Positions 12,170 through 24,435 of a stretch of DNA of 64,000 bases are shown piece by piece (positions within the stretch are counted from its first letter, which is position 1; every line of letters begins with the position of its first letter). The notes beneath the pieces are model-generated. The model saw only the letters and a program-made list of their open reading frames with translations. It did not search any database and was not told the DNA's origin. The stretch covers positions 33,498,094-33,562,093 of the forward strand of contig CM075184.1 of assembly GCA_037577475.1 (NCBI GenBank), given 5' to 3'. Origin of the DNA: Chaunax sp. Z400 (Eukaryota > Chordata > Actinopteri > Lophiiformes > Chaunacidae). The position numbers were made by a program, and so were the translations under genes.

Positions 12170-15100
12170 GGGGGGGGGGTTGTTACATAAAACTGGATTG
12201 GCTGATCACCCTTTTTATGATTCACTTTTGGACTCCAGTTCTTTCTGTTCTCATCCTGTCAGGATGGTTTGAAAATTGGACAAAGGCAAAGGTGGAGGTG
12301 AATCATGTGCAAAAAAAACTTTACATGGATTTACTTCACCTCTTGTCTTGTCCACACAGATACTGTATTTTCTAAATGGTCATTTTTCAGAGCCAGTAGG
12401 TGGCGATAAAGTCAAACGCCAGAGAAAAACATTTTTAGTGTAAGGAGGGGGTTCGGTCTGACTCGATGCAAACGTCCTCTTAGACCTAACAATGCTAACA
12501 AAGAACTTTCATTCATGAAAATAAAACGGCAAATTGCTGTAGTCGTTGTTTCAGGCGCATTCTTATTACACAATACAATGGGCATGAGCAAACTGAGGTG
12601 ATGAGGTCATAGTTTACTCATCGCTCTTTATTACATGTTCATATTAATACACAGAAACAGGAGTTTAGAAACTGCAAGTCAGAAGGTTTGACATGAAATA
12701 TTGTTTCTGAATGAGATCCTAAAACACGGGAGAGAGTTTGTTTTGAAAAAAATAAAATAAAATATATTTGCATGGACAAGTCATAAGTTGTTCTCGTGTT
12801 TGAGAGATATTTTGACGGAATTTGTTTTTTAACAAAAGATCAAAATATCTTTTTAGAGAAGCATCAGTATGCAGGTAGAAAAGGTCAAAGAGGGAATGAT
12901 CGGGCCTTTAGAGTCTTACCTCCATCACACAGAGCAGCTGGATCTTCTGCATCAGTTTAGCTTCATGTGTTGCCAGATCAGGCTACAAACAAAAAAAATT
13001 AAAAAATTAATCATAACAGTGATTGAATACCAGTAACGAGCCTCTGACCAGGCGAAACACCCTCTACAGCAGCAAAGCTTCAATTCTGTCCTCACGTATC
13101 TGCTATAAACACAGGTAAATGTTTTAAACACATACATACAAAAACCTTAAATCACCTGTTGGCCCCAGGAAGACTTAAAGCTCTGGAATTTCTCCACGTT
13201 GCCTCCGTTGAAAGCATATAGAGTATCAATGAGCCACTGTTTGTCGGTGTTCCTCAGGGTCTCAAGCACAGGATGCATCAGCTACAAAGACACAACAGCA
13301 GACGTGGTAAAGCTTCAGCTGATAGGCTGAACCTCCATAAAAATAAAACAACACACGAGGGTTCAGTGAAAATCCCACCAGCTCTCCAAAGTTGTAAACT
13401 CCTTCTCCCAAGAGTCCAGCCAGTCCCAGTGTGAATGCTCTCTCCTGCTTCTCCGTCTCTGTGGACCAAACAACATTCAACCATCAGTGTGATCCATCTG
13501 CCTGTCATTGGGTCAGTGTCCTTACCCATCATGCTTTTTTGCCCACCTGGAAGGTCTTTGATGTCCACACATCCGAGGTAGCGCAGAGCATCCTTGTAGT
13601 AGGCGGCGTGGTTCCCGATGATGCGATAATATTTGCTAGAGAGGTCATAAAACCGGCCGTGGACTGACGTCACTCCGGGCAAGTTATTCAACATTTCCTC
13701 AACGTCTTCGATGATTTTCTGGAAGGCGTAGAGACAATACACGGCTACTAGCACCATTTTCATGATTAGGTCAGGACAGCAAGCGGCTACTTTAAACAGT
13801 CAACTGGGCCCCAGGGTCCAACTGTTTGGTCCCAAAAAAGTCCGCTCCCCCCCCCCCAAAAAAAGTGTGACTAAACCTTATTATTGGTTGCACCAGTGTC
13901 TGAATTCTAGCAGGTCTGATTAAAATAAAATACATTTTTGACGGACAAACTGGGTGTCAAGACATGCCTTTGAAAGAATGTTAACATATTTTCTATAGAC
14001 ACATGTACTGAATGTCTGTGTACGGTGGTCACAATCATGAAACTTTAGCTTTCGATGGTCATACAAATAACTGCGTTCATTTCATCCCACCAATCCAGTC
14101 TACTCACAATCTAACAATACAAATACACCTTATGAGGAAGAAGAGACATTTATTGGTGTCACATTTATATTTTGATTCTCTTCTGAAAGCTTCTAGCCAA
14201 TCACCTGGCTGGACCTGCGACTCCGGCCGTCTGTACCAGTTCAGTGAACTGGGTGGGGTTGTGGATCTGTTGATGGTTTTTTAGATTTTAGATCTGCAAA
14301 TCTGAAAAATCGCCTCCTTCAAGTTATTTTGCTCTCCTTTTTCATTTGTCTTAACACCAAGAAGTCTCCACAGCGGTGTGGTGGTGTTTGACTTGATGTT
14401 TACATCAATAGACGAAAATGAATTAGACACTCATGTGAGAGATGGAGAGCACAGCTGTCATTTAACAGGTGTTGGTGTTTCTCGCTCTGCCTTTACCAAC
14501 ACATGACGTGTGAGCATCACCAGCAGCTTGATGTTGGAAATGAGCCACATTGTGTTATATCTGAACGAGGTGTGAAGCAGGTTTTTTTCTCCCCTATCAG
14601 CCACTTGAAGAGAGTTTAAGAGCTTTTACCTTTGTCTCGGGAAGATCGTTGATTTCCAGTTTGAGTCTGCCGATAGACGTCTTGCAGAGAATGAGGGCTT
14701 CATCGCTGCTCTTCACCTAAACCAGATGAAGGTGCATTTCATTAAAACTGTAATTTATACAATTCTATTATTCACACTCAGCTGCCAGTTTACTAGGTAC
14801 ATCTACCTAAAAACCAATGCTATCCAAAAGTCATGAAAAACATTCTCTCTTCATGACGGTTATCATGTTCAGTTTATTTATATAGTTTTACTATCATTGT
14901 TTATGAGGCTGCTGGTTGTGGTGCTGTTAATTCCTTTTGGTTTATATAGACAGATGTTTGTTATTTAGCCTAGCCATGTCTTTTCAAATCAATTATGGAT
15001 CAAAAGGCTTCAGGAGATAGATTACGGCATAAGAGCTGAATGGAATGAAGTCCCCATCTTCTTTAGTTGTTTAGACGGATGTTGCAATGCTGTGAAGCTC

Positions 15101-17963
15101 CAGAAAGATTTTGTGGATTAAGAGAACTGCACTAAATTTCCCATTGACATAGAACTGTTTAAATTTAAATAGAACATTACAACTTTTATAAAGGTAAACT
15201 TTATTGCAGGACTGTTGCATTAGACAACATGTGTACCTAATAAACTGGCACCTTATACCTTCCAAAGTCTGTGATGAATTAGTCAACTTACCTTTTCCTT
15301 GGTTTTATCAAGAAATGTGATCGCATCTTTAGGATCTAGAAACAAAACACATTTTGGTAAATATGATAAAATATGGGAAGGTTTATTCTGATAGAAGTAT
15401 TCCCTACTGCATCGTGTTGGTCTTACCTTGCATCTGTCTGGCAACATACAGTATAATCTCCATGAGGGACAATGGGTTGATTCTGATAAGGGAGTATGAA
15501 TAATAAATTAGCATCACAACAGGCAAACAAGCAGAAAATACTGAACTGGCAGGTTTTATAAGTTCTATTTTTTATCTTACCTGTGTTCAAAGTCACTGAG
15601 GAAATTGTCATATAGCTTTAGGGGGAAAAAGGAAATATTTACAGTCACAGAAAAACAGTTAAGATGTTCAATTTACATCTACTTGGAAACAAATTCTCTT
15701 TTGTGGCTACTAATAGTATTTGGACATTGACAATACATATGGTTTAAGTTCCACATTTAGAGTGAGCTTTTCGCACTAAGTTTGTTGGTGTGTGTATCAG
15801 GACAAATTTCACAACATTTTCTGATCAGGACAGTGTTTCCGATAATTCCTGATCAGAATTTTCTGTCCGTCTCAAAATTAAAGTCAAAATATTCTTTGGG
15901 AAATCTCAAGAAAATTGATTTTATTTGAGCATACTATAAAAATGGTGTCAATCTAATAACTACAGCTGAAAATGAGCTGAGAGCTATACCTGACACAATA
16001 TATTTATTGAGCATTGTCCCTGTCAAATAAACTAAACAAATAAATAAATAAAATCTCAATTATGATGCTCTTATGTTAGCATTCTAAAAAATGTTGCTGC
16101 ATGAGTGAATGATTCTAAGAAACATGCCATTGCAAGACAAACTTAGTTATTTGGTGTAATGACATGTAAAACAGCAGAAGACAGTTCTTTGCTTCACACA
16201 GAAGTTTGACTATTTTATGTGTGCAACTGTGTATTTGGTGTATCGTGAAAAATATGAGAAAATGTTTAGATTGGTATGATGTAAAAAATGTTGAACAGTC
16301 TTAAAGACATGTCCCAGTTACTAACACACAAAACAAATAGATTTAATAGCAACATAGTAAATTCAAACAATAATATATGCATTTCAAAGACATCTGAGAG
16401 TATAACTTTTTATAATTTTATGCTCAAGTGAGTGGTGTCACCAATTTATTTTCTGACTAGATGGAAGAGTAGTTCAGCCCTCAAATAAACTTAGATCTAA
16501 CGACTACAAATTCTCCTAAAAGGTTACATAAAATATTTGTGTATTAATGACAAGTTAAGACACTCTACCAAACTGGCAACATACAAACAAATAATATAAA
16601 AAATGTTTGGGATTTTAGTGTTAGTACTCATTCAGTGTTACATAATAAGTACATAGCATGTGTAATTGTCATGCATTTACCTGTATGAGGCCATCTCCTG
16701 TTTTGAAGCAAGGATCTTTAACAAAGTCTGTCAGTTTCAGAGTCAACTGATGCCACAATCTGTCAATAAAAAAAGAACAGTGGCCATTATCAGATATATT
16801 CACCACCTCATCTGAATTCCATATCTCCACCAAAGCCATTGTCAATTAAAGCTGAAACAAATTGCCCCCTCCAGATTCAATTATAATCCAGATCTGGATC
16901 CGGTTGTGCATAGCAGTGTTAAGACGATGAGTTGTCCATTTTTGGGTATTGTGATTGGCCTTTTCTTTTTGATGATATTGGAACTATGTTAAAAAAGGCC
17001 TTATCTAGCAATGTTGAAGAAAATGAAAAAGAATCCACATAAGTACCCAGATCAACCTCAAAATGTAATCAATTCTTCCTTTGCCCAACATCCACTCCTA
17101 AACAAAATTTCATCAAAATCCGTTGACAACTTAGAGATATCCTGCAGACAACAAACACACATGGGTGATCGAGTTGGAAGACATAATAAACATTGGGCCT
17201 CGAAATTAACCAACAAGCTCTTGAAATTCTAAGGTACAGGTAAATTGACTTAATTATACACACCAACATTCAAGTCTTAACAACAAATGATGAGTGACAT
17301 TGATTTATTGTGATTGTTGGTAAGTCACTGGGGATGATTTAAGTGTATGGAAGCAGATAACAAAACCGTAATGACACCTACGTCCCAGTGTTGTAAATCA
17401 AAAGATGGAAAAGTCCAAAGGACGTAAAATTATAAACTATTTATTGTAAAATTTTCTCATGTTAATGTGTTTATTTAACTTTATGCCTCTCTGAGCAGTT
17501 TGTCAAGCGGAGGTGCACTGACTTATCCATAACATCCACTTTAGCAAACCGCGAGGGAAACTTGTGACAATATCTTTATCGTCACGCCTAAATGATGAAA
17601 AGCAAAATACAGCTAAGCTAAAGCTTCTGTACATTTCATATGTTACTGAGGTGAGTAATTTATAACATATAATAATGTACAACAGTGATATTTGAACTTG
17701 TTTCACTGATATTTACGAAGAAACTTGCGGCTAACAGTCAAACCTCAGCTAGCGCTAACTGCGTGAATGACTCAGCGTGCTTTTCCAATGAATGAGCTAG
17801 CTAACGTTAGGTAGCTTAGCGATAGCATAGCATGAGAACATTAGCTAGCTATTTTGTCTTACCTTTTGTTGTAAAATTCCTCTAACGTGTGCCACTCTGC
17901 CGCCATCTCCGGCGTGGAGCTGTTGCTCTGCTGTTGTTTGAGGTACCCAGTAACATCTTTCAT
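10659..17963 (-). CDS. psmd13: 26S proteasome non-ATPase regulatory subunit 13 (Rpn9)
   Basis: A PCI-domain lid subunit of the 19S regulatory particle; it helps assemble the lid around the deubiquitinase Rpn11. Thirteen minus-strand exons: 17863-17963, 16681-16759, 15581-15615, 15427-15482, 15292-15335, 14630-14716, 13547-13718, 13379-13458, 13156-13281, 12920-12982, 11891-11971, 11585-11701 and 10659-10754. All have GT-AG borders and compatible phases, giving 378 residues (human 376). Near-identity to human is visible in IEDVEEMLNNLPGVTSVH, QERAFTLGLAGLLGEGV, VELLVMKALSVGLIKG and MTWVQPRVLDLQQ. The C-terminus VEQQAHDILT is followed by TAA. The start MKDVTGYLKQQ matches the family N-terminus MKDV. 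It is head to head with sirt3. Intron 1 carries an ARE-like site at 17768-17776. No defect was seen. Confidence 0.97.
11040..11350 (-). mobile_element. Tc1/mariner-like transposon remnant in psmd13 intron 12
   Basis: The phrases 'tctatgagattcaagtcagg', 'ttgggatcattgtccttttg' and 'gacgaccaagcttcagcttc' are the antisense of conserved parts of fish Tc1-like transposase genes. The reading frame is broken and no inverted repeats were identified. Assignment is from memory of the family, not a search. Confidence 0.55.
12136..12179. repeat. (GT)n microsatellite running into poly-G
   Basis: About 16 GT dinucleotides followed by about 12 G, in the psmd13 intron between exons 11 and 10. Confidence 0.95.
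15050..15250. repeat. diverged copy of the TTAAAGGAACAGTTCAC element body
   Basis: 'tccccatcttctttagttgt' and 'tgctgtgaagctccagaaag' match the internal sequence of the copies near 35800, 47905 and 50860. It lies in psmd13 intron 5. Termini not found. Confidence 0.6.
15616..16680. other. psmd13 intron 2, no feature recognised
   Basis: About 1.1 kb of AT-rich sequence between psmd13 exons 3 and 2. No coding exon and no clear repeat seen. Confidence 0.6.
16800..17010. repeat. dispersed 'ccagatctggatccg' repeat in psmd13 intron 1
   Basis: The 'aatccagatctggatccggt' block, followed by 'agttgtccatttttgg' and a 'gatattggaac' block, resembles 1640-1790 and 41440-41560 in the same order. It is an old interspersed repeat, family unassigned. 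Confidence 0.5.
17768..17776 (+). promoter_or_regulatory. ARE/MARE-like site (TGACTCAGC)
   Basis: TGACTCAGC fits the antioxidant-response consensus TGACnnnGC and the Maf half-site. It is inside psmd13 intron 1, about 190 bp 3' of the start codon. Proteasome subunit genes are known targets of NFE2L1/NFE2L2 through such sites. Function here is inferred. Confidence 0.5.
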
Positions 17964-19106
17964 TTTAGCGACGAACAGAAATTAATTTTTATTCGGTATT
18001 GCTATGTTGTTGTTGAGTGTTCAGCTAACGTCATACAGTCTACCGTGTACTACTTCTTCTTTCTGTTAATAGCAGTAGGCAAACAGCTTTAAGGTGCATT
18101 ACCGCCACCCTCTGGAATGGAGTGTGTCAGAATGGCATAGACAAAAACATAACTAACTAATAATACTAATGATAATAATTCTGTTAACTGACTTCTCATA
18201 GGGCCAATAGCATAATACCTTTTCAAAAATAGAGTGGGACTGTTACCCAACACAAGACGTGGTGAATTATGGATTTATTTCGACCAAACCAGAGTTGGTT
18301 CGAGAGAAAGGATCCGGATAAAGGGGCGGATGCAGTTTTTTAACTTTCATGAACATAGCAAGATAAGACTTTTGAAAAATGTTTTTCTTTTTTCAATTAC
18401 GGACTAATGGACGAATTACAAGACCGTAAAACAATAAGACATCACAGAATACGTGGAGTAGTGGACGACTAAACCTGAGGGGGGCAGTAATGCAACAGGA
18501 TACCAAAAGACATACATAAACCCCCCAAGAGAAGAAGCTATGTAGCTAATGTTAGCTCACATAATTCTTTTTGAATAAAGATGATTTAATGACTGCTATG
18601 CGATTTATGTTTGTTGCCAGTAGGTTAATTTTCATTAATAAACGACGGACAACGAAACAAAATACAAAACGAAGCTTTGTAGCAAACACCCGTTGTGTTG
18701 TTTGTTACTAAATTATGACTGTGTCGTAATTTATGTAGACTAAATTTCCACTACGGTGAAGGCGTGACCCGTGATGATTGGTTAAAGTAAAGACAAATTG
18801 ACCAGGTTAAGCCAATCAAAGGCAAAGTAGGGCGGACCATGGCGTCAGCGTAGTAGGATTTGGAAATCGCTTCTGGTACTTCGCTTAGCTTCGAAAGGAG
18901 GTTGAAGGACAACAGTACACATTTTAACGACAAGCAGTCAGTCATTAGGACCGTATTTTATTTGAGTCAATGTGTGGACAGCAAAATATGCTAATGTGTC
19001 CGAGTTAAGGAATCCGCTTGTGTCTCTTTGAGTCATGAATTGAAAATCTGCAGGTAGTTTAGTTTGCAGCTCCAGCGGCGTCACGGCTCCGTTCGTGTCC
19101 TCATTA
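17964..19106. promoter_or_regulatory. shared divergent promoter region of psmd13 and sirt3
   Basis: The two start codons face away from each other across 1.14 kb, as in mammals, where PSMD13 and SIRT3 are known to share a bidirectional promoter. CCAAT motifs occur on both strands (ATTGG at 18777-18781, CCAAT at 18812-18816), and a GC-richer patch with 'gggcggaccatggcg' lies at about 18830. No TATA box is evident near either start. Exact start sites cannot be read from sequence. Confidence 0.75.
18745..18830 (+). repeat. CCAAT-bearing repeat-like module upstream of sirt3
   Basis: 'actacggtgaaggcgtgacc' followed by 'gattggtt' matches the arrangement at 56089-56130 upstream of ctsd. It partly matches 25355-25440, where 'gccataacccgcccacc' is followed by 'tctgattggct'. 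Probably a dispersed repeat. Confidence 0.55.
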
Positions 19107-22100
19107 ATGTCACCTGTCAGACTGTCGTGTTCGTATCGCCGGCTGTGTTGGAGATTAAGCAGGACGCTCTCCTCCAACGGTCAGCAGAGAGCTGAAATGA
19201 ATTAGTGAGAAAGTGCATGTTATAAATAATTGTTGTAAACACGTGCTTTTTTTGTTTATAGGTTTGGGTCAAAGAAGTTTTGGTCCAGCTCCAGGTGTAG
19301 CTGCCCCGTGCAGGTACTTCACCATCAGGGACACAAGACGGGTGATTTCACCTGTCCTGTTTATATGAATTTAAGGATCACACAACAGGGCTGCCAAGTT
19401 TCACCCTAAGTTCGGACTGATATTTTGTGTTTTAGGGACAGAGCTACTGTTTTGGCAGGGATTGTCCCTCTCCCCTACTTAATCATTTTTTGCAACTTGA
19501 ATACCAGTTTCCTGCAATTTTATATAATGGTCATAATTGACCTACACAAGTAGAAATGAAAACAATCGGAAAACCTGATTTAAAAAAAGACCAATTTAGA
19601 TAGATAAAATGAATTGTTTCATTTATAAAATTTCAGTGAATACAAATGGATGTATAATTTCATCTTCAGTAGGAAAACTGGGCTCCATTAATAGTGCATA
19701 GGATTAAGGAAGGATTCAATCAGCCTGCAGCGCCTGTGTGTGTTTCAGCCTAGCAGTGTTCTATGATTTTGTAGGTGTTTGTGGCAGATTTTAATGCCTT
19801 GATAACTGAGACAGGGGCTCCCACTTGAAACATTGTGGCTCAAGGTTGGCCATCTTCAACATCATGATGGATGACAGGGTTCTCTTTCACTGTCTCCTTT
19901 GACTTGAGAGAGCTTTCTGCTTCTTCCCTGACATCTATGAAACAGACTAAATTAATGCAATTTTCGATCTACGTGTAACTTTTGATTGTTTGGCCATAAA
20001 AACATAATTGCAACACGACAAATTTTTTTTTAACTGTTGCTTCTTCACAGACAAACACCCTGCTGGGATGGGACTCGAGGGCTTTTCTCCCGTGGTGGCG
20101 ATGCAGCCAAGGAGCAGCACACCCTGGAGGACATCGCTAAGAACATCAGAGAGTGGCAGTATAAGAGGGTGGTGGTGATGGCTGGAGCCGGGATCAGCAC
20201 GCCTAGTGGCATCCCAGATTTCAGGTAAAAAGGTTGGATATATGTTCATGATGGTATGGTAGGTGCATTCTGGGGGTCTATGAGCACATTATTCCCTCAC
20301 AGGTCTCCAGGCAGCGGCCTCTATGACAACCTGCAGAGGTATGACCTGCCCTATGCTGAGGCCATATTTGACATTGACTTCTTCCATCAAAACCCGAGTC
20401 CCTTTTTCGCCCTGGCCAAAGAGCTGTATCCAGGAAACTATCAACCCAATCTGACCCACTATTTTGTCCGGCTGCTTCACAAGAAGAGTCAGCTCCTCAG
20501 GATGTACACGCAGAACATTGACGGCCTGGAAAGATGTGTGTATTTACATATTTGCTTCTACTTGCATTGTGTTTGATCTGCTACACATCCTAGAGATTGT
20601 ACTGTCATCGTATTTGTTTTTGTGTGTGTATTAAGTGGCAGGGATTCCTCCTGAGATGTTGGTGGAGGCCCATGGTACATTTGCGACGGCCACCTGTACT
20701 GTGTGTCTGAGCAAATATGACGGAGAGAAGCTACGGGTGAGTTAAAACCCAAACACGAACTCCAACCCCCAGATTTATCAGAATATTTACAATATGGTTC
20801 ATCTTGTTGTCTCATTTCAGTCGTGAGCATTAATATCTACTCATCTAATGCTGATGGAACGTTTGGTGAAGCTGACAGAAAACTAATTGATGACAATAGG
20901 TTTTTAGATGATAAACTCTTTAACACATTTGTCAAGTATAAATTACACTGCTGGAGTGCTTGTTTTTCTTCATTTTGTAGGTTTGGATCATTGAGTGCTG
21001 TAGAATTTGTCATTAAAAGCTGCATAAAACTTAAGCTTTTACTTTAACCTCTGGTTGTTTTAAGTGACAATCAATTTTTAATATTAACCTCCACCAAGGA
21101 GGTTTTCAGTTCAGTTTGTTTGCAGAATTACACAAAAACTATTCAAGGTATTTTCATGAAACTTGGTGGGAGGGTTGGACACTTTGTAAGGAAGAACCCG
21201 TTAAAGTTTGGAGTGGATCTGCATAAAGGGGTGGATTATTTTACACTTAAAAAAAACAAACCTTTTCTGTCAATTACGCTTAATCTCCATAATGTATAAT
21301 AATGGAACTGCGTGGAATAGTGGGCATTGTCCTCAAGATGGAACCTTTGAACTTTATTTTTTCCACTTCCTTTAACATTGTGTGAACCCTGGGGCCAGCC
21401 ATTTAACTAATGCAAGTATAGAGAGATTGACATGAGTCTTCCATCAAAGATAGGCATCCGGGATGGGAACAGGTGATAAAAACAGGAAGTGCTGACCCCT
21501 CTGGAACAGATGTTTTCCCTATGACAGGGGGGTTTATGTTCTCATGCTGAAAGAATCTAAAGACAGGTGTTGCATATAAATAGGAATGTAACTAGTGGGG
21601 AGAAGGGACTCTTTGAAGGTATGTGATCTCAGAACATTCTGATTTATATCATTAAAGATTATTCAAAGATATAGTCAGTTAATAACAATCCTATATCTTG
21701 TCTCATCAGCCAGATGTGATGAATGGGACGGTTCCGAAGTGTCCCACCTGTAAGGGTGTGGTCAAGCCTGACATTGTGTTTTTTGGGGAGGCGCTTCCAC
21801 CTTACTTCTTTAAGTACCTGACAGACTTCCCACTGGCAGACCTCCTGATTGTCATGGGTACCTCACTAGAGGTGAGTGCTACGAGCTTCAAACCACATCA
21901 TGACACTGTCATTAGATGTTTTCTCCTCCTGAAACAATGTTAGGATTAGAAATAACATGAACACAGACATGGGAACTGCACTATATGCCAAATCTGGATT
22001 ATGTTTCTGTTGTCTTTGAATTTATTACATGGTGAAGATGCTGACAGGAAACAAGGGGAGGTGTTTCAGTGATTAAAAATGTTCTGATGCTGTGCAGCTT

Positions 22101-22716
22101 GATGTAACATTCACTAATACGCCTCCTTTCTCTGCAGAAAAATGTGATTCCATCTATCAATCTATCAATAAAAATGCAGCTTTATTTGTTTTGCACCCTG
22201 CTGTGTTTTAAAAAGCAGCTTTGACTCTTTGCTCTGCAGGTGGAGCCCTTCGCCAGTCTGGCAGATGCTGTGCGCAGCGCTGTAACCCGTCTGCTCATCA
22301 ACCGGGACCTGGTGGGACCGTTTGCCTGGCGCCGCCGGCCTCACGACGTTGTGCAGCTGGGAGACGTGGTCAGCGGCGTGCGAACTTTGGTTGATGCCCT
22401 CGGCTGGACTCAGGAGTTGGACGCTCTGATAGCGGCTAGTGCTGAAAGAGTGAGTGAGTGTTTTGGTGTTTCTGGTCGTAAATTCTAACAGTGAAGTCTG
22501 CAGAACGTCTGTGTAAAGACGTTTGATTTCTTACATACCTCAGCATGTGTTGTAAAAGGAAAATGAGATGCAAAGCATGATTTGTTTTTACTGATAAATT
22601 CTCGATATATGCAGGAATATATGAGTGATTCCTTTGAATAAACAGGAGCCGGTGGTAACTTCACCTGTTGTTTTGTGTACTTTTATCTGCAGGGTGCAAC
22701 AAAGACTGAAGAGTGA
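19107..22716 (+). CDS. sirt3: NAD-dependent deacetylase sirtuin-3, mitochondrial
   Basis: Class I sirtuin that deacetylates mitochondrial enzymes, using NAD and releasing nicotinamide. Eight exons: 19107-19179, 19262-19313, 20051-20224, 20303-20535, 20636-20736, 21710-21871, 22240-22449 and 22693-22716, giving 342 residues (human 399). Visible residues: NAD-binding GAGIS at 87-91, PDFR at 97-100, QNID at 170-173, catalytic His190 in VEAHGTF, and zinc cysteines 198, 201, 222 and 225. VKPDIVFFGE, GTSLEVEPFASL and RLLINRDLVG match SIRT3 rather than SIRT2. The exon-4 donor after T at 20535 gives GLERLAGIP across the junction. Exon 1 is my inference: it codes for an Arg-rich, acid-free leader (MSPVRLSCSYRRLCWRLSRT), as expected for a mitochondrial presequence, and its phase fits exon 2, but its donor (ACG/GTCAGC) is weak. 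The last exon adds only GATKTEE before the stop. The core is certain; both ends are less sure. Confidence 0.93.
20737..21709. other. sirt3 intron 5 with dispersed repeat
   Basis: The stretch at 21080-21250 ('cctccaccaaggaggttttc', 'catgaaacttggtgggaggg', 'tttggagtggatctgcataa') belongs to a very common fish repeat. Another copy is at 26495-26650. The family is unassigned. No exon was seen inside. Confidence 0.6.
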
Positions 22717-24435
22717 CCATTTACTGCATCAATCAGGAGGTTTGACTTTATTCACTGCATGCAGTAATGAAAACACTGCAACACTGAATCCAGCTGACTT
22801 TGGTACACGCAGTTTTACTGAGCTTCGTGTTTTAACACTTCCATTGATAAAGAACTGCTATAGTGGTGTGATAGTGATATCAGTCAAACACGACTAAAAC
22901 AGGTAAGTGACACACACTGATAAAAGTGGTGGACATTTCCATCCAGGTGTTTTTGTCACAACAGAAAATGGTAGAGGTAAACCCCTGACAGACCATACTG
23001 ACCTTAAGTCAAGTCAGTTTTATTTATATAGTGCTTTATTTATAGGCACTTTCCAAGAAGACCAGGTCTAGACCAACTCTTTATTATACAGAGAACCAAC
23101 AACCAACAATCCCCCATGAGAAGAACATGGAGAGGAAAAATTGCCTTACCCTATAAGGAAAATCTACAATAATATATTTAATTACATATTTAATAAGAAG
23201 ACCTCACCCACGAAGTGTGGGAGTATTTAAATCAATATCCAACATTGTGGAAGCAATTCGAGCGACTCAGACTGAGCTGAAGGCCACTGGAACATTTAAA
23301 GAGATGACACACTTTATTAGAAAGGTTTGCAGGTGGATATGGCACACATCAGGCACAGTAACCAAACACACACTCTGTGTGTGTTTTTCACAAGACGATG
23401 ATAAATAATGTGCAACGTTTCAGCTCAAAATCTGGACATGCTTCACTTAAATCGAGATTCCTCTAATTCAATATCATACATACATTTTTATTGGCAAAAT
23501 TTACAGTTAAAAATAAACTAATATCTATTCAGTCAGAGCAGGTATCATATTCAAGTAGCAAAAATAATAGTTAAATAATCCAGACTGGATGATGTCACTT
23601 CACTCTAAAATATTTTGTCACTTTTTGTCATCACAAGTAAATGTTCTTATTTTAAAGAGATCTATATCATGTTATTAAAAAATTACCGCTCGTCAGTTTA
23701 AATAGGATCTAACTCAATTTTGTCACATCACAACATTTTTCTGCTATTACACAAAATGTGTGAGCATTGAGTGTCACACCCACACTGAAAACAAGACTTT
23801 GTTGTAACAAGAATCTTCAATGTTTGTACAAAAGTTTAAATAACTCATTGTAACGTGGGAATTTTGTGTAATCAGAACAAGATAAAGTGACTTGTTTATT
23901 ATATGAATAAAAGTATGGAAGAGAAAATGTCACATGAAAAATGTTTTAACATATAAAAAAATAATCTTATAATAAAATAAAATGTTTGTTCTAAAAAGAA
24001 TCTGAGTAAATATTTGTCACACTTCTGTAGTGAAATAATTACAAACCTCTGAATGATCACTATCAGTTAATTTGTCAGCCATGTTAACGCTACTAATGCA
24101 TTATTCTTTGGTGAAAATAATGTAAAAAGTCGTGTTATACATTACTTTACACAGACAGTAATATCATAAAGTAGTACTTTCAAATTAGATTTTTGCCCAA
24201 CACTGGTGACGCATAACCCTTGATAAATTACAAATTGTTGATTTTAAACTTTGGTTTTCCTGCATCCTGGAGAGAGTTTTGCCCTGAGTTGATGCTCTCA
24301 GGCAGAGCAGGCGCTGGAAAAAATCCCACATCAAAGCGTCAACTTCCCAGTGAAGTGTTGTATGGTGTTAATCCAGCCAAACTGTTTCCGCCGCTCTGAG
24401 CTTCATCTCCCTGTTTCTTTGTTAACGATCTGGTG
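22717..24435. other. intergenic spacer between sirt3 and drd4 (tail to tail)
   Basis: Both genes end here. It contains a common fish repeat at 22999-23170 and AT-rich sequence. The short open frames (for example 23217-23408) have no recognisable domain. Confidence 0.6.
22999..23170. repeat. widespread teleost repeat fragment, second copy
   Basis: 'aagtcaagtcagttttattt' then 'agaccaggtctagaccaact' and 'aacatggagaggaaaaattg'. The first two blocks match 2459-2560 in the same order. Confidence 0.65.

Noticed and set aside
18938..19177. 79-codon minus-strand frame starting MEESVLLNLQHSRR
   Set aside because: It is antisense to the proposed sirt3 first exon, matches no family, and has no splice partner found. 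A small antisense gene cannot be fully excluded.
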